DNA from: Terrimonas ginsenosidimutans
GTDB lineage: Bacteria; Bacteroidota; Bacteroidia; Chitinophagales; Chitinophagaceae
NCBI RefSeq assembly: GCF_022012415.1
Contig: NZ_JAKLTR010000009.1
Coordinates: forward strand, 214,266-278,265
Direction: 5' to 3'
Length of the DNA: 64,000 nt
The translations under genes and the position numbers were made by a program. Below, one piece after another: positions 53,568 through 62,159 of this stretch (position 1 is the first letter of the stretch; the number at the start of each line of letters is the position of its first letter). The notes beneath the pieces were generated by a model. It made no database searches. It was not told where the DNA came from and saw only the letters and a list, made by a program, of their open reading frames with translations.

Positions 53568-54718
53568 TATACGCTTTTGTAAATGTTCATCACGTTATGC
53601 ACATAAATATCTGGTGCAAAACTCTGTGCATGTGCCCAGCCTTTTTCCTGCATGGATGCAACGAGAGCAGGATCATTATGTATGCGCCTCATGCCTTCGG
53701 CAATTTCTTCGGCACTGGCGGGGTTAACATACCAGGCTGCATCACCGCCCACTTCCGGCATGCAGGACACATTGGAGGTGATCACGGGCAAACGACTCCA
53801 CAAAGCCTCCATGATAGGTGCGCCAAACCCTTCAAAGAAGGAAGGATAAAGCATTGCGGTGGCCTGTTGATATATTGCGGGAAGATCTTCCGTTTGCAGA
53901 AATGTCCGGTCTGTTTTTGCTTCTTCCATCTCCGACAAAAAAATGATCTTCTTCTCCAGGTTGTTTTGAAGAATAAAGTCTTTCACTTTTTTATAATACC
54001 CGCCACTTCCTTTGCCGATCACCACAAGCGGAACCTGCAGGTCATTGCGCAGCAGGAACATCGCTTTGCAAACGTTCAGCATATTCTTGCGTTCGTTTAT
54101 CGTTCCAACCGAGAGAAAAAATTTCTCCGGCAGATGATATTTCCAGGCAATGCTCTTCTTTTCTGCCGGAGGAACAGTTTGAGCAAAGAGCGGGGAGCAA
54201 CTTTGATAACAAACATCGATCTTCGATCCGGCCACACCATAATAGTCGATGATATCCTGTTTTGTCTGCTCACTGATCGCAATGATCCTGTCAGCATGCT
54301 GGCAGGCATGTTTATATTTCGCTGTGTAGATCTTTACATCGATGGGATTATACTGGTTGGGATATCTTTCATGGATGAGGTCATGTATCGTCACGATGGA
54401 TTTTGCGCCTGTATGATCGATGCCTACTGGGATCTCATGACTCAAACCGTGATACAGGTCAATACCCAGTTTCTTTACATCCTTTACCACCCATTTGCTT
54501 CGCCATGCAGAGCGGAAAAGCGTGGCTGGAAATCCCGAAGGGAGTATCTCCTTTACATTTGATTGCGGAAAATCATACTTCGATGAGGGCTTCGTATTAA
54601 AAAGATAATATTCGTTATCCGGGTAATACTCAGACAACAGATTGATCAGCGTCCGGCTGTAGTAACCAAGACCTGTTGAATTGTGGAACGCACGCTTTGC
54701 ATCAAAACCTATCTTCAT
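53567..54718 (-). CDS. GT4-type glycosyltransferase
   Basis: The ATG at 54718 (MKIGFDAKRAFHNSTGLGYYSRTL) gives a 383-residue GT-B enzyme; the GTG reading from 54736 adds six residues. The N-terminal acceptor domain has GLGYYSR and DLYHGLSHEIPV; the C-terminal nucleotide-sugar domain has FLSVGTINERKN (about 193-204), LPAIYQQATAMLYPSFFEGFG (about 278-298) and APIMEALWSRLPVITSNVSC, the E-x7-E region of GT4. It probably transfers a sugar to an envelope glycan; donor and acceptor are unknown. Its upstream region carries an inverted repeat that includes its -7 element. Confidence 0.92.
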   Translation of the reverse strand: MKIGFDAKRAFHNSTGLGYYSRTLINLLSEYYPDNEYYLFNTKPSSKYDFPQSNVKEILPSGFPATLFRSAWRSKWVVKDVKKLGIDLYHGLSHEIPVGIDHTGAKSIVTIHDLIHERYPNQYNPIDVKIYTAKYKHACQHADRIIAISEQTKQDIIDYYGVAGSKIDVCYQSCSPLFAQTVPPAEKKSIAWKYHLPEKFFLSVGTINERKNMLNVCKAMFLLRNDLQVPLVVIGKGSGGYYKKVKDFILQNNLEKKIIFLSEMEEAKTDRTFLQTEDLPAIYQQATAMLYPSFFEGFGAPIMEALWSRLPVITSNVSCMPEVGGDAAWYVNPASAEEIAEGMRRIHNDPALVASMQEKGWAHAQSFAPDIYVHNVMNIYKSV

Positions 54719-54722
54719 AAAG

Positions 54723-54901
54723 ACGCAAATGTACACTAATGGCCGCGAATGTGCACGAATGCCCTCCCACAGGAAGGCAGCGTTTGAGTAACCCGGTATT
54801 TAGATTTGACCTGGCACGGAAATGTTTTTATGCAGAAGAAATAGCTGACCCGGCCATTCGTGCTCATTAGCGCTGCATTCGCGTTTTATGTACATTCGCG
54901 T
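54723..54901. repeat. Inverted repeat of CGAATG words carrying two divergent promoters
   Basis: The left arm (54723-54761) and the right arm (54855-54901) are imperfectly complementary (indels in the middle), made of words such as CGAATG, CACGAATG and CTAATG. The outermost 13 bases of each arm contain a -7-like element facing outward: TACATTTG for the glycosyltransferase (54733-54726, minus) and TACATTCG for dapD (54891-54898, plus). It lies between divergent genes. Confidence 0.85.
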
Positions 54902-54914
54902 AAATTTTCTTATT

Positions 54915-55721
54915 ATGAAAGAACTCATACAGGACGCCTGGAATAACCGGGAGTTGCTCAGGGAAAATAAGTACAGTGAAGCCATCCACTCTTTTATCGA
55001 GGATCTGGACAAGGGCCGCTATCGCGTGGCTACCCCTACGGAAAATGGCTGGGAGATCAACGAGTGGGTTAAACAGGGGATCCTGATGTATTTCGGTGTT
55101 CAGCCGATGCAGACCTGGGATATCGGCCCCTTTGAGTTCTATGATAAAATGCTGCTGAAAAAAGGATACAAGGAACTGGGAGTACGAGCAGTACCCCATG
55201 CTTTGGCAAGATATGGAGCTTATGTGGCGCCGGGTGTGGTATTGATGCCTTCTTATGTAAATATCGGAGCGTATGTTGACCAGGGAACCATGGTTGATAC
55301 ATGGGCAACTGTGGGTAGTTGTGCACAGATCGGCAAGAATGTGCACCTGAGCGGCGGTGTGGGGATTGGCGGTGTACTGGAACCTCTGCAGGCTTCTCCT
55401 GTGATCATCGAAGATGGTTGCTTCCTTGGAAGCCGCAGCATCGTAGTTGAAGGAGTGATCGTTGAAAAAGAAGCAGTATTGGGTGCAAACGTAGTGCTCA
55501 CTCAATCTACCAAGATCATCGACGTAAGCGGTGATACACCAAAAGAATATAAAGGCCGTGTTCCGGCAAGAAGCGTGGTTATCCCCGGTAGCTATGCAAA
55601 AAAATTCCCGGCAGGAGAATATCACGTGAATTGCGCGCTCATTATTGGACAGCGTAAGCCAAGCACTGACCTGAAGACAAGTTTAAATGACGCACTGCGT
55701 GATTTCAACGTAAGCGTATAG
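54915..55721 (+). CDS. dapD: 2,3,4,5-tetrahydropyridine-2,6-dicarboxylate N-succinyltransferase
   Basis: The ATG at 54915 (MKELIQDAWNNRELL) gives a 268-residue trimeric acyltransferase of the succinylase branch of lysine/diaminopimelate synthesis. An N-terminal helical domain is followed by a left-handed beta-helix of hexapeptide repeats (e.g. GAYVAPGVVLMPSYVNIGAY, VGSCAQIGKNVHLSGGVGIG, GSRSIVVEGVIVEKEAVLGA). Succinyl-CoA is the usual acyl donor. It acts on the DapB product; dapB is at 10.9 kb. The reading from 54888 overlaps the inverted repeat and is rejected. Confidence 0.96.
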   Translation: MKELIQDAWNNRELLRENKYSEAIHSFIEDLDKGRYRVATPTENGWEINEWVKQGILMYFGVQPMQTWDIGPFEFYDKMLLKKGYKELGVRAVPHALARYGAYVAPGVVLMPSYVNIGAYVDQGTMVDTWATVGSCAQIGKNVHLSGGVGIGGVLEPLQASPVIIEDGCFLGSRSIVVEGVIVEKEAVLGANVVLTQSTKIIDVSGDTPKEYKGRVPARSVVIPGSYAKKFPAGEYHVNCALIIGQRKPSTDLKTSLNDALRDFNVSV

Positions 55722-55730
55722 GGAGTTGGA

Positions 55731-55824
55731 AATTAAAAAGTCAAAAGTAAAAACGTTCTAAAAACGAAAGCTCATTGCCGGATCGAAGCCTCTGTTTTTA
55801 CTTTTTACTTTTGACTTTTTAATT
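55731..55824. repeat. AATTAAAAAGTCAAAAGTAAAAA inverted repeat between convergent genes
   Basis: Arms 55731-55753 and 55802-55824 are perfectly complementary over 23 bp with a 48-nt spacer. The outer word equals that of 6534-6610 and resembles 9048-9136. It lies between the dapD and thioredoxin 3' ends and may terminate both. Confidence 0.92.
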
Positions 55825-55826
55825 AA

Positions 55827-56123
55827 TCAACTGTATTGCTCCAGCATATTCATCAGCGTGTGCTTATCCAGCATACCCGAATGCCTCCACTTGACAGCTC
55901 CATTCTGAAAGATCATAAATGTAGGGACCGCCTGCACCTGGTAAGCCTGGGCTGCCGCCTGACTTTTATCTATATCAACTTTGATCACTCTTGCCTTGCC
56001 TTGTAAGTTACGCGCTACCTCTGTTACGATCGGGCTCATGGCTTTGCACGGTCCACACCATTCCGCGTAAAAATCTACAAGTACCGGTTTGTCAGACTGA
56101 ATAATATCTTTAAATGTTTCCAT
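55827..56123 (-). CDS. trxA: Thioredoxin
   Basis: The ATG at 56123 (METFKDIIQSDKPVLVDFYA) gives the classical 98-residue thioredoxin; a longer reading from 56192 adds 23 residues and overlaps the upstream gene. Active site WCGPC has C23 and C26; the cis-proline loop is VQAVPTFMIF; the fold ends with KHTLMNMLEQYS. It reduces protein disulfides in the cytoplasm with thioredoxin reductase. It lies downstream of an uncharacterised gene and a CbpA-type chaperone on the same strand. Confidence 0.95.
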   Translation of the reverse strand: METFKDIIQSDKPVLVDFYAEWCGPCKAMSPIVTEVARNLQGKARVIKVDIDKSQAAAQAYQVQAVPTFMIFQNGAVKWRHSGMLDKHTLMNMLEQYS

Positions 56124-56133
56124 AATATCTTTT

Positions 56134-56493
56134 TTAATAACCTGAAGAAAGCATGCCCACCTGCATTGCGGCGAGTTCCGGATTTTTCGCACCCATCTGC
56201 ATAATGATCGTGCGCATTCCCAATACCGAGACCAGCCAATCCGCCTGCAATTGTCCCTTCCTGCTTACATATATCTGTTTGAAATGATTACTACACTTCA
56301 TCCGGGCGGAGCAAACAACTGCCATAGCTTTTGAAAGGGCCTCTTCGAGCACCGGTTGATCTTCCAGTCCATGATCGAGCAATCTGCTGGCATAGTATGA
56401 AAGCCTCTTTTCCAGGAAGCGGTCCTCCAGCTGACGAAAAAAACGTTCGCCGTCATTTGATCCGGCACTGTAGGTAACAACTGCTAATCCCAT
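56134..56493 (-). CDS. Uncharacterised protein between cbpA-like and trxA genes
   Basis: This 119-residue cytoplasmic protein has no signal peptide. It begins MGLAVVTYSAGSNDGERFF and has mostly helical composition (FRQLEDRFLEKRLSYYASRLL, about 19-39; EEALSKAMAVVCSARMKCSN, about 50-69), two or three Cys, and a basic patch (IYVSRKGQLQADWL). It sits 10 nt upstream of the thioredoxin start and 53 nt after the CbpA-type gene, all on one strand, the place where a CbpM chaperone modulator is often found, but I see no MerR-like helix-turn-helix. I recognise no family. Confidence 0.8.
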   Translation of the reverse strand: MGLAVVTYSAGSNDGERFFRQLEDRFLEKRLSYYASRLLDHGLEDQPVLEEALSKAMAVVCSARMKCSNHFKQIYVSRKGQLQADWLVSVLGMRTIIMQMGAKNPELAAMQVGMLSSGY

Positions 56494-56546
56494 AATAACT
56501 GGTTTTAGTATTGTTAGAACATCATATTTCAGGCCATACTGCCCTG

Positions 56547-57446
56547 TCAGCCCCGCATGGATTCCTGCAGCTGGCGGAATTGTTCTTGCTGGGCGGAGGT
56601 GAGGTTTTCGGGGATTGCGACCTGGATATTCAGTAAAAGATCGCCAAACACATTTGTCTGGCCATACACCGGCATCCCTTTACCCTTGATACGCAATACT
56701 TTACCATTTTGCACGCCGGCTGGGATCTTAAGCTTCAACGTCCCGCCGAGGGAGCTGACCTGTACTTCGCCACCCAGTACAGCCGTAAAAAGGTCCACCG
56801 GAAGAGTTTGCCGGATATCATTTCCTGCGCGGGTATAGAGAGAATGCGGGATGATCTGCAATACGAGATAAAGATCTCCTGCTTTTCCATTTTTCGCACC
56901 AGGCGTTCCCTTGCCGGCCAACTTGATCTCCAAGCCATCATATGCACCGGGCTTCAACTGTATACGGATCTTTTCACCGTTCACTTCGAAAACCTTGGCG
57001 TTACCCTGAAAAGCATCTTCGAGTGAGATGGCAATAGTGCCACGTATATCGCGCGCTCTTGAACGACCACCCTTGTTCTGTCCGCCGAAAAAGCTGCCAA
57101 AAAGGTCTGAATAATCACCATCTCCTCCAAAGAAGTCAGACGAATCGCCATCAAAACCATAATGCTGACCACCGCCCTGTGCGCCACGCCGGTAATAATT
57201 GCCGCCCTGCTGCTCTTCTCCTACCCGGTTCCAGTTTTCCCCGAACCTGTCATATTTCTTCCGCTTATCCGGGTCACTCAATACTTCATACGCATCATTG
57301 ATCTCCTTGAACTTTTCCTCCGCTTCTTTATTTCCGGCATTCTTGTCAGGATGATATTTGATCGCCAGCTTTCTGTACGCTTTCTTGATCTCCTCCGCAG
57401 TAGAAGTTTTCGCTACACCCAATATTGCATAAAAGTCTCTGGCCAT
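56547..57446 (-). CDS. DnaJ-family chaperone of CbpA type
   Basis: This 299-residue co-chaperone has an N-terminal J domain (about 1-70) with HPD at 32-34 ([10 protein letters not shown]), a Gly-rich linker (about 75-125; [33 protein letters not shown]), and two C-terminal peptide-binding beta-domains ([17 protein letters not shown] to the end). It lacks the zinc-finger CxxCxGxG repeats of DnaJ, which defines the CbpA/DjlA-like group. It would stimulate DnaK ATPase. It heads a probable stress operon with the unknown protein and thioredoxin. Confidence 0.93.
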   Translation of the reverse strand: MARDFYAILGVAKTSTAEEIKKAYRKLAIKYHPDKNAGNKEAEEKFKEINDAYEVLSDPDKRKKYDRFGENWNRVGEEQQGGNYYRRGAQGGGQHYGFDGDSSDFFGGDGDYSDLFGSFFGGQNKGGRSRARDIRGTIAISLEDAFQGNAKVFEVNGEKIRIQLKPGAYDGLEIKLAGKGTPGAKNGKAGDLYLVLQIIPHSLYTRAGNDIRQTLPVDLFTAVLGGEVQVSSLGGTLKLKIPAGVQNGKVLRIKGKGMPVYGQTNVFGDLLLNIQVAIPENLTSAQQEQFRQLQESMRG

Positions 57447-57640
57447 GCTGGTTAGTTTTCAAGAGTTGTACCAAAGAAGGATTCCTGCAAAAATGGCGGA
57501 CTGGATCGCAGACGGTCCAGCATTGGGTCATACCAATGCCGCCCGCACATCCACCTTTATTACATTCCGGCTGGCGCCCCGTCTGCCACGTCATTTGTGG
57601 CCTGCGGCCTGTTCCGCCTTCTATTTCCTATTTTCACACC

Positions 57641-58336
57641 ATGAGCATAGAACAGATCTTCACCGGAGAAGGCGGAAAATTCTGCATCCCCTTCAGCGGC
57701 TTCCAGGAAAAACTATCGCGTATCAAGGCTTTTATCTTCGATTGGGATGGCGTATTCAATGACGGTACAAAAGACCACCAGGGCAGCAGTTCCTTTAACG
57801 AAGTAGATTCGATGGGAACAAACCTGCTGCGGTTCAGTCACTGGCTCCTGAATGGACAACTTCCGGTGATGGCCATCATGTCCGGAGAAAGAAATCAATT
57901 GTCATTCAATTATACCAACAGGGAACATTTTCATAATGGCTATTTCAAGATGCTGCACAAGGCGCTGGCACTGGAACATTTCACGAAAGCACATGCCTTG
58001 AAACCCGAAGAAGTGGCCTTTATATTTGATGATGCGCTTGATCTTGGCCTGGCCGCAAACGCCGGGTTACGAATCATGGTTGGCAGATCCGGTAATCCCC
58101 TGTTCAGGAAATATGTTGCGGACAGGAACCTGGCGGATTACATCACCAGCGGTTCGCCTTATGCGGTAAGAGAAGCCTGCGAGCTGATCATGGGAACATG
58201 GGGGAATTATGATAAGGCAGTTGAACTTCGCGCCGGCTTCACAGACACCTATCAGCAATATCTCAAACTAAGGCAATCGATCACTCCCGCATATTTTACA
58301 CTGGAAGGACTGAATGTTGTGGGTAAAGAAATATGA
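57641..58336 (+). CDS. HAD-family phosphatase, KdsC/YrbI-like
   Basis: The ATG at 57641 gives 231 residues; a longer frame from 57425 reads into the divergent gene and lacks conservation. The HAD core has motif I FIFDWDGVFNDG (nucleophile D34, D36), motif II MSGE near 88 and motif IV FIFDDALDLGLA near 126-137, as in the C0 group of KdsC (KDO 8-phosphate phosphatase) without a cap domain. The C-terminal 60 residues (VREACELIMGTWGNYDKAVE) are like those of KdsC too. Substrate is not certain; no KDO gene is near. Confidence 0.87.
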   Translation: MSIEQIFTGEGGKFCIPFSGFQEKLSRIKAFIFDWDGVFNDGTKDHQGSSSFNEVDSMGTNLLRFSHWLLNGQLPVMAIMSGERNQLSFNYTNREHFHNGYFKMLHKALALEHFTKAHALKPEEVAFIFDDALDLGLAANAGLRIMVGRSGNPLFRKYVADRNLADYITSGSPYAVREACELIMGTWGNYDKAVELRAGFTDTYQQYLKLRQSITPAYFTLEGLNVVGKEI

Positions 58337-58607
58337 TCAGGCTAAACGGTCATTCATATTTCAATGGCGGATGAACGATGGCTGATGGCCGCGCTCTGCA
58401 GTTGATAGTTCCCGAAAAAAAACGGGCATCTCCCAAAGGGAGATTTCGATGAACATAAGAGATATCCTGTTGTCGGACCGACTACGATGCCAGGCATTAA
58501 CAGTCAAAAAAGTATTGCCATTGGCAAACAAACTGTTAGGCTCAGCTTGAAGGCTTGCCTATTTTAGTGGTAATTGTCCGTACTGTAAAAACGGCCTGCT
58601 TCCAACT
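58337..58607. other. 271-nt gap before the GH2 gene
   Basis: No gene is visible. Small hairpins occur (e.g. CATCTCCCAAAGGGAGAT near 58429). No inverted repeat of the long family and no clear -7 element were noticed. Confidence 0.5.
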
Positions 58608-61478
58608 ATGTCACACCGCTCAAACCTGATCCTGCATGTATTGTTGTTTTGCAGCGTACTAAGCGCTGCGCAATCTTCTTCCAGACAAAAATGGCTGATG
58701 GATTTCGATTGGAAATTCTCTTTCGGACATCCTTACGATCATACAAAAGACTTCAACACCACCACGAGCTACTTCTCCTACCTCGCGAAGGCCGGATACG
58801 GAGATGGCGCTGCCAAAGCAAACTTTGACGACCGCGCATGGAGAAGGATCAACCTGCCACACGACTGGGCTGTTGAACAGGATTTTGATGCAAACGCAAG
58901 TTTTAGTCATGGTTTCAAAGCCATCGGCCGGAACTTCCCTGGACAGACCATCGGCTGGTATCGTAAATCATTCTTTATTCCGCATGCAGACACAGCAAAA
59001 CGGATCAAACTCGTTTTTGACGGTGTATTCAGACACTCCAAAGTTTGGGTGAACGGACATTACCTCGGAACAGCAGAAAGCGGCTATACCGGATTCTCCT
59101 ACGATATCAGCGAAGTGCTGAACTACGGTGACAGCAATATCGTAGCTGTACGCACAGATGCAGGCATCGAAGAAGGCTGGTATTATGAAGGGGCCGGCAT
59201 TTACCGTCATGTATGGCTGACGAAAACATCTCCCATCCATGCGGCTGATCAAGGCACATTTGTCCGGACAAAGATCTCGGATAAACAGGCGCAAGTATTT
59301 ACAGAAAGCAGCCTCATCAACGAATCCCTGACCACTCAGCCCGTAGAGGCGTTTCAATTTATCCGTCATAAAAAAAACGGGGACACCGTTGCGGTCTCAA
59401 CACTTCAGCAGGTACTGATCAGACCATTCCAGGAAAAAAAGATCTATTATCAGTTTACAGTTAAACAGCCAAGATTCTGGAGCGTTGACTCTCCGCATCT
59501 TTATCAACTTGTCACCATTGTTACGCAGAATGGAAAAAGACTGGATGAACATGAAACAAATTTTGGAATCCGCGAGATCCGCTTTGACGCAAAGCAGGGA
59601 TTCTTTCTGAACGGGAAACCGCTAAAATTAAAAGGAACCAATAACCACCAGGATCATGCAGGCGTTGGTACAGCTATCCCCGATGAACTGCAATACTGGC
59701 GGATCAGGCAGTTAAAAGAAATGGGCTCTAATGCTTACCGATGTTCGCATCATCCACCCACACCTGAACTCCTGAACGCATGCGATGAACTCGGCATGCT
59801 TGTGATCGATGAGAACAGGTTGATGCAAACAACAACTCAGGGTCAGGAAGAGATCCGGAAAATGATCCTCCGCGACCGCAATCATCCCTCTGTGATCAGC
59901 TGGTCTATCGGCAATGAAGAATGGGCTATCGAAAACAACAAAACAGGTGAACGGATCGCACTTAACCTTCAGGCTTTTGTAAAAAGCCTTGATTCGACCC
60001 GGCCGGTTACTGCCGGCATCAGCGGAGGGTTCAGAAGCGGCATTTCATCCGTACTGGAGGTAATGGGATATAACTACATGGGCAATGGAGATATAGACGC
60101 ACATGCTAAAGCTTTTCCTGAACAACCCGGCATGGGAACAGAAGAAGGCTCCACCTTTGCGACACGCGGCGTGTATCTGGAAGACAAGATCAATCATCAT
60201 CAACCGGCATATGATCGTAAACCCAGACCAGGTTTTTATAGTATTGAAGAAGGCTGGAATTTTTATGCAGACCGTCCCAACCTGGCTGGCATGTTCATCT
60301 GGACAGGATTCGATTACCGGGGCGAACCGACTCCTTATGGCTTTCCATCTGTCACATCCTATTTCGGTATGATGGATCTTTGCGGCTTTCCAAAGGACAA
60401 TGTGTACTACCTGCGTTCATGGTGGGCGAAGCAACCTGTATTGCATATCCTGCCACACTGGAACTGGCAGGGACGGGAAGGTGAAGAGATCGAAGTAGTG
60501 GTGTACAGTAATGCGGATGAAGTTGAACTGACATTAAACAAGAAAAGTCTGGGCCGGAAAAAAATGCCATTGAACGGTCACCTTTCGTGGATGGTCAGAT
60601 ATATTCCAGGCACGCTGGAAGCAATATCGTACGTCAATGGCAAAAAAATACTGACGGCAAAAACAGCTACTACCGGTAAGCCGCATCAAATACAATTGTC
60701 ATCGCATAAGAACACGGTCACCGCCAATGGTGAAGACCTGTTGATCATCACAGCATCAGCTGTTGATGAAAAAGGAAGAGCAGTTCCAATTGCAGACAAT
60801 GAACTTTCCTTTGAATTGACCGGCCCGGCAAAGATCATTGGTGTAGGAAATGGCAATCCCACTTCCCTTGAAAAAGAACAATTTATTGATAAGATAGAAA
60901 CGGCCGCGATTGATCTAGTTTTTGAAAGATCTTTAATAGATACAAATGCAGTTGCGTCATTACTGTCCTCTTCCACCGCCGAAGGTTGGGTTCCAGCATT
61001 TAAACAACGGGATTACAACAACCTTGCCCCGCTTTATATCCATCGGGGCAGCTTTACAATATCATCAGAAAAAGAAAAGATCCAGCGGTCCCTGTATTAC
61101 AAGTGCATCGGGAAAAATCAATCGATCTATGTAAACGGGAAATTGATCGCGCGGGATCTTCCACATACATCGAACGGTTATATTTTCAACCTGGACTCAA
61201 CCATGATCCATACGGGTAATAACAGGATAGATATTGTGGCAACACCCATTCCAAAGAAAAATCCTTGGGATGAAGTCAATACAGAGGCAGGATTGATCCG
61301 TTCACTCACTCCTGCGTCAGCATGGAAAAGAAAACTGTTCAATGGATTAAGCCAGGTCATTATCCGGACGGATAGATCAGCAGGGCAAATTCAATTAAGG
61401 GCCGTAGCCGAAGGGCTGCAACCGGGAACATTAACCGTCTTTTCAGCAGAAGACCAGGTAAAACGATACCTGCAATAG
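58608..61478 (+). CDS. Glycoside hydrolase family 2 enzyme (beta-galactosidase-like) with nested C-terminal domain
   Basis: This 956-residue exported enzyme has a signal peptide (1-21, ending LSAAQ), a sugar-binding jelly roll (about 28-205; NLPHDWAVEQDFD), an Ig-like linker (about 207-325) and a TIM barrel (about 326-620). The acid/base is E437 in WSIGNEEW; the likely nucleophile is E512 in GMGTEEGST. The C-terminal Ig-like domain starts near 690 (QIQLSSHKNTVTANGEDL), reaches GVGNGNPTSLE (745-755), is interrupted by about 150 residues with a beta-sandwich look (RGSFTISSEKEKIQRSLYYK, NQSIYVNGKLIARD), then resumes at WKRKLFNGLSQVIIRT (906-921). No SusCD pair or regulator is adjacent. Confidence 0.93.
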   Translation: MSHRSNLILHVLLFCSVLSAAQSSSRQKWLMDFDWKFSFGHPYDHTKDFNTTTSYFSYLAKAGYGDGAAKANFDDRAWRRINLPHDWAVEQDFDANASFSHGFKAIGRNFPGQTIGWYRKSFFIPHADTAKRIKLVFDGVFRHSKVWVNGHYLGTAESGYTGFSYDISEVLNYGDSNIVAVRTDAGIEEGWYYEGAGIYRHVWLTKTSPIHAADQGTFVRTKISDKQAQVFTESSLINESLTTQPVEAFQFIRHKKNGDTVAVSTLQQVLIRPFQEKKIYYQFTVKQPRFWSVDSPHLYQLVTIVTQNGKRLDEHETNFGIREIRFDAKQGFFLNGKPLKLKGTNNHQDHAGVGTAIPDELQYWRIRQLKEMGSNAYRCSHHPPTPELLNACDELGMLVIDENRLMQTTTQGQEEIRKMILRDRNHPSVISWSIGNEEWAIENNKTGERIALNLQAFVKSLDSTRPVTAGISGGFRSGISSVLEVMGYNYMGNGDIDAHAKAFPEQPGMGTEEGSTFATRGVYLEDKINHHQPAYDRKPRPGFYSIEEGWNFYADRPNLAGMFIWTGFDYRGEPTPYGFPSVTSYFGMMDLCGFPKDNVYYLRSWWAKQPVLHILPHWNWQGREGEEIEVVVYSNADEVELTLNKKSLGRKKMPLNGHLSWMVRYIPGTLEAISYVNGKKILTAKTATTGKPHQIQLSSHKNTVTANGEDLLIITASAVDEKGRAVPIADNELSFELTGPAKIIGVGNGNPTSLEKEQFIDKIETAAIDLVFERSLIDTNAVASLLSSSTAEGWVPAFKQRDYNNLAPLYIHRGSFTISSEKEKIQRSLYYKCIGKNQSIYVNGKLIARDLPHTSNGYIFNLDSTMIHTGNNRIDIVATPIPKKNPWDEVNTEAGLIRSLTPASAWKRKLFNGLSQVIIRTDRSAGQIQLRAVAEGLQPGTLTVFSAEDQVKRYLQ

Positions 61479-61634
61479 ATATGGAGAAGTTGATTTCAGG
61501 CTAAAAACGCAGACACTTAACCGAAATCAAGTCAAAAGATGGATAAATAAGATAAAACCTGTGAGCAACTAACTATTATTCACTCAAACAACAACTTAGT
61601 TTGGCACGAATCTCTCTGTAAGCAATAACAACCT

Positions 61635-61642
61635 TACCTTTG
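61635..61642 (+). promoter_or_regulatory. Candidate -7 element for the small gene at 61664
   Basis: TACCTTTG matches TAnnTTTG and lies 21 nt before the ATG. A TTTG at 61600-61603 is 31 nt upstream, too far for the usual spacing. Confidence 0.4.
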
Positions 61643-61663
61643 CAACCCGAAAAACAGAGATTC

Positions 61664-61924
61664 ATGGCATTTATTCCTAATATACATTTTTCCCTTTTGG
61701 TTAAGATCGAAGGTCGTTTGAGAGAGTTTAATTTCCGCAAACGTGCTGAAGACAGTTATGACGCAGACACATCCGACGACAGAGGGAATCGTTGGCAATT
61801 CAAATGGAAGAAAGAGGGCGAGAACTGGGATATTATCAGCCTCAGTCCTACTTTACCAACCTGGATCGCCAATAACCGCCCTATGATCGAGCAATCTTTC
61901 AATCAGCATCTGCAAAGCAATTAA
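61664..61924 (+). CDS. Small conserved-looking hypothetical protein
   Basis: The ATG at 61664 (MAFIPNIHFSLLVKIEGRLREF) gives 86 residues; a reading from 61640 adds eight. The protein is basic-acidic mixed with several aromatic residues (WQFKWKKEGENWDIIS), no signal peptide or helix of membrane type, and ends in SFNQHLQSN. The pattern of alternating strands suggests a small beta-rich fold. I recognise no family. It has its own promoter element and stands alone. Confidence 0.75.
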   Translation: MAFIPNIHFSLLVKIEGRLREFNFRKRAEDSYDADTSDDRGNRWQFKWKKEGENWDIISLSPTLPTWIANNRPMIEQSFNQHLQSN

Positions 61925-62159
61925 ATGTGACTGCGTAGGGAATCTGCGCAACACATTTTTGTGAAGATCAATATAGGGTTTACAGAGCAGCGATAATACC
62001 CAGGCGCCGCCCATTCAGGTCATCAGCTTTAACAGAATGTAAACAATAAGCCTGGATGTTCAATCGCAGCTAAATGCGGGAAGTATCAGGCATAACATTT
62101 TCAAGCATTCAATAATTCGGTCTGTGGTAGAAATGAAAATAGATCTTCAGATGATCCCT

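Noticed and set aside
53219..54562. 447-residue open frame on the plus strand
   Set aside because: It is antisense to the TsaC-type and glycosyltransferase genes, which have full conserved motifs; the plus-strand translation has none.
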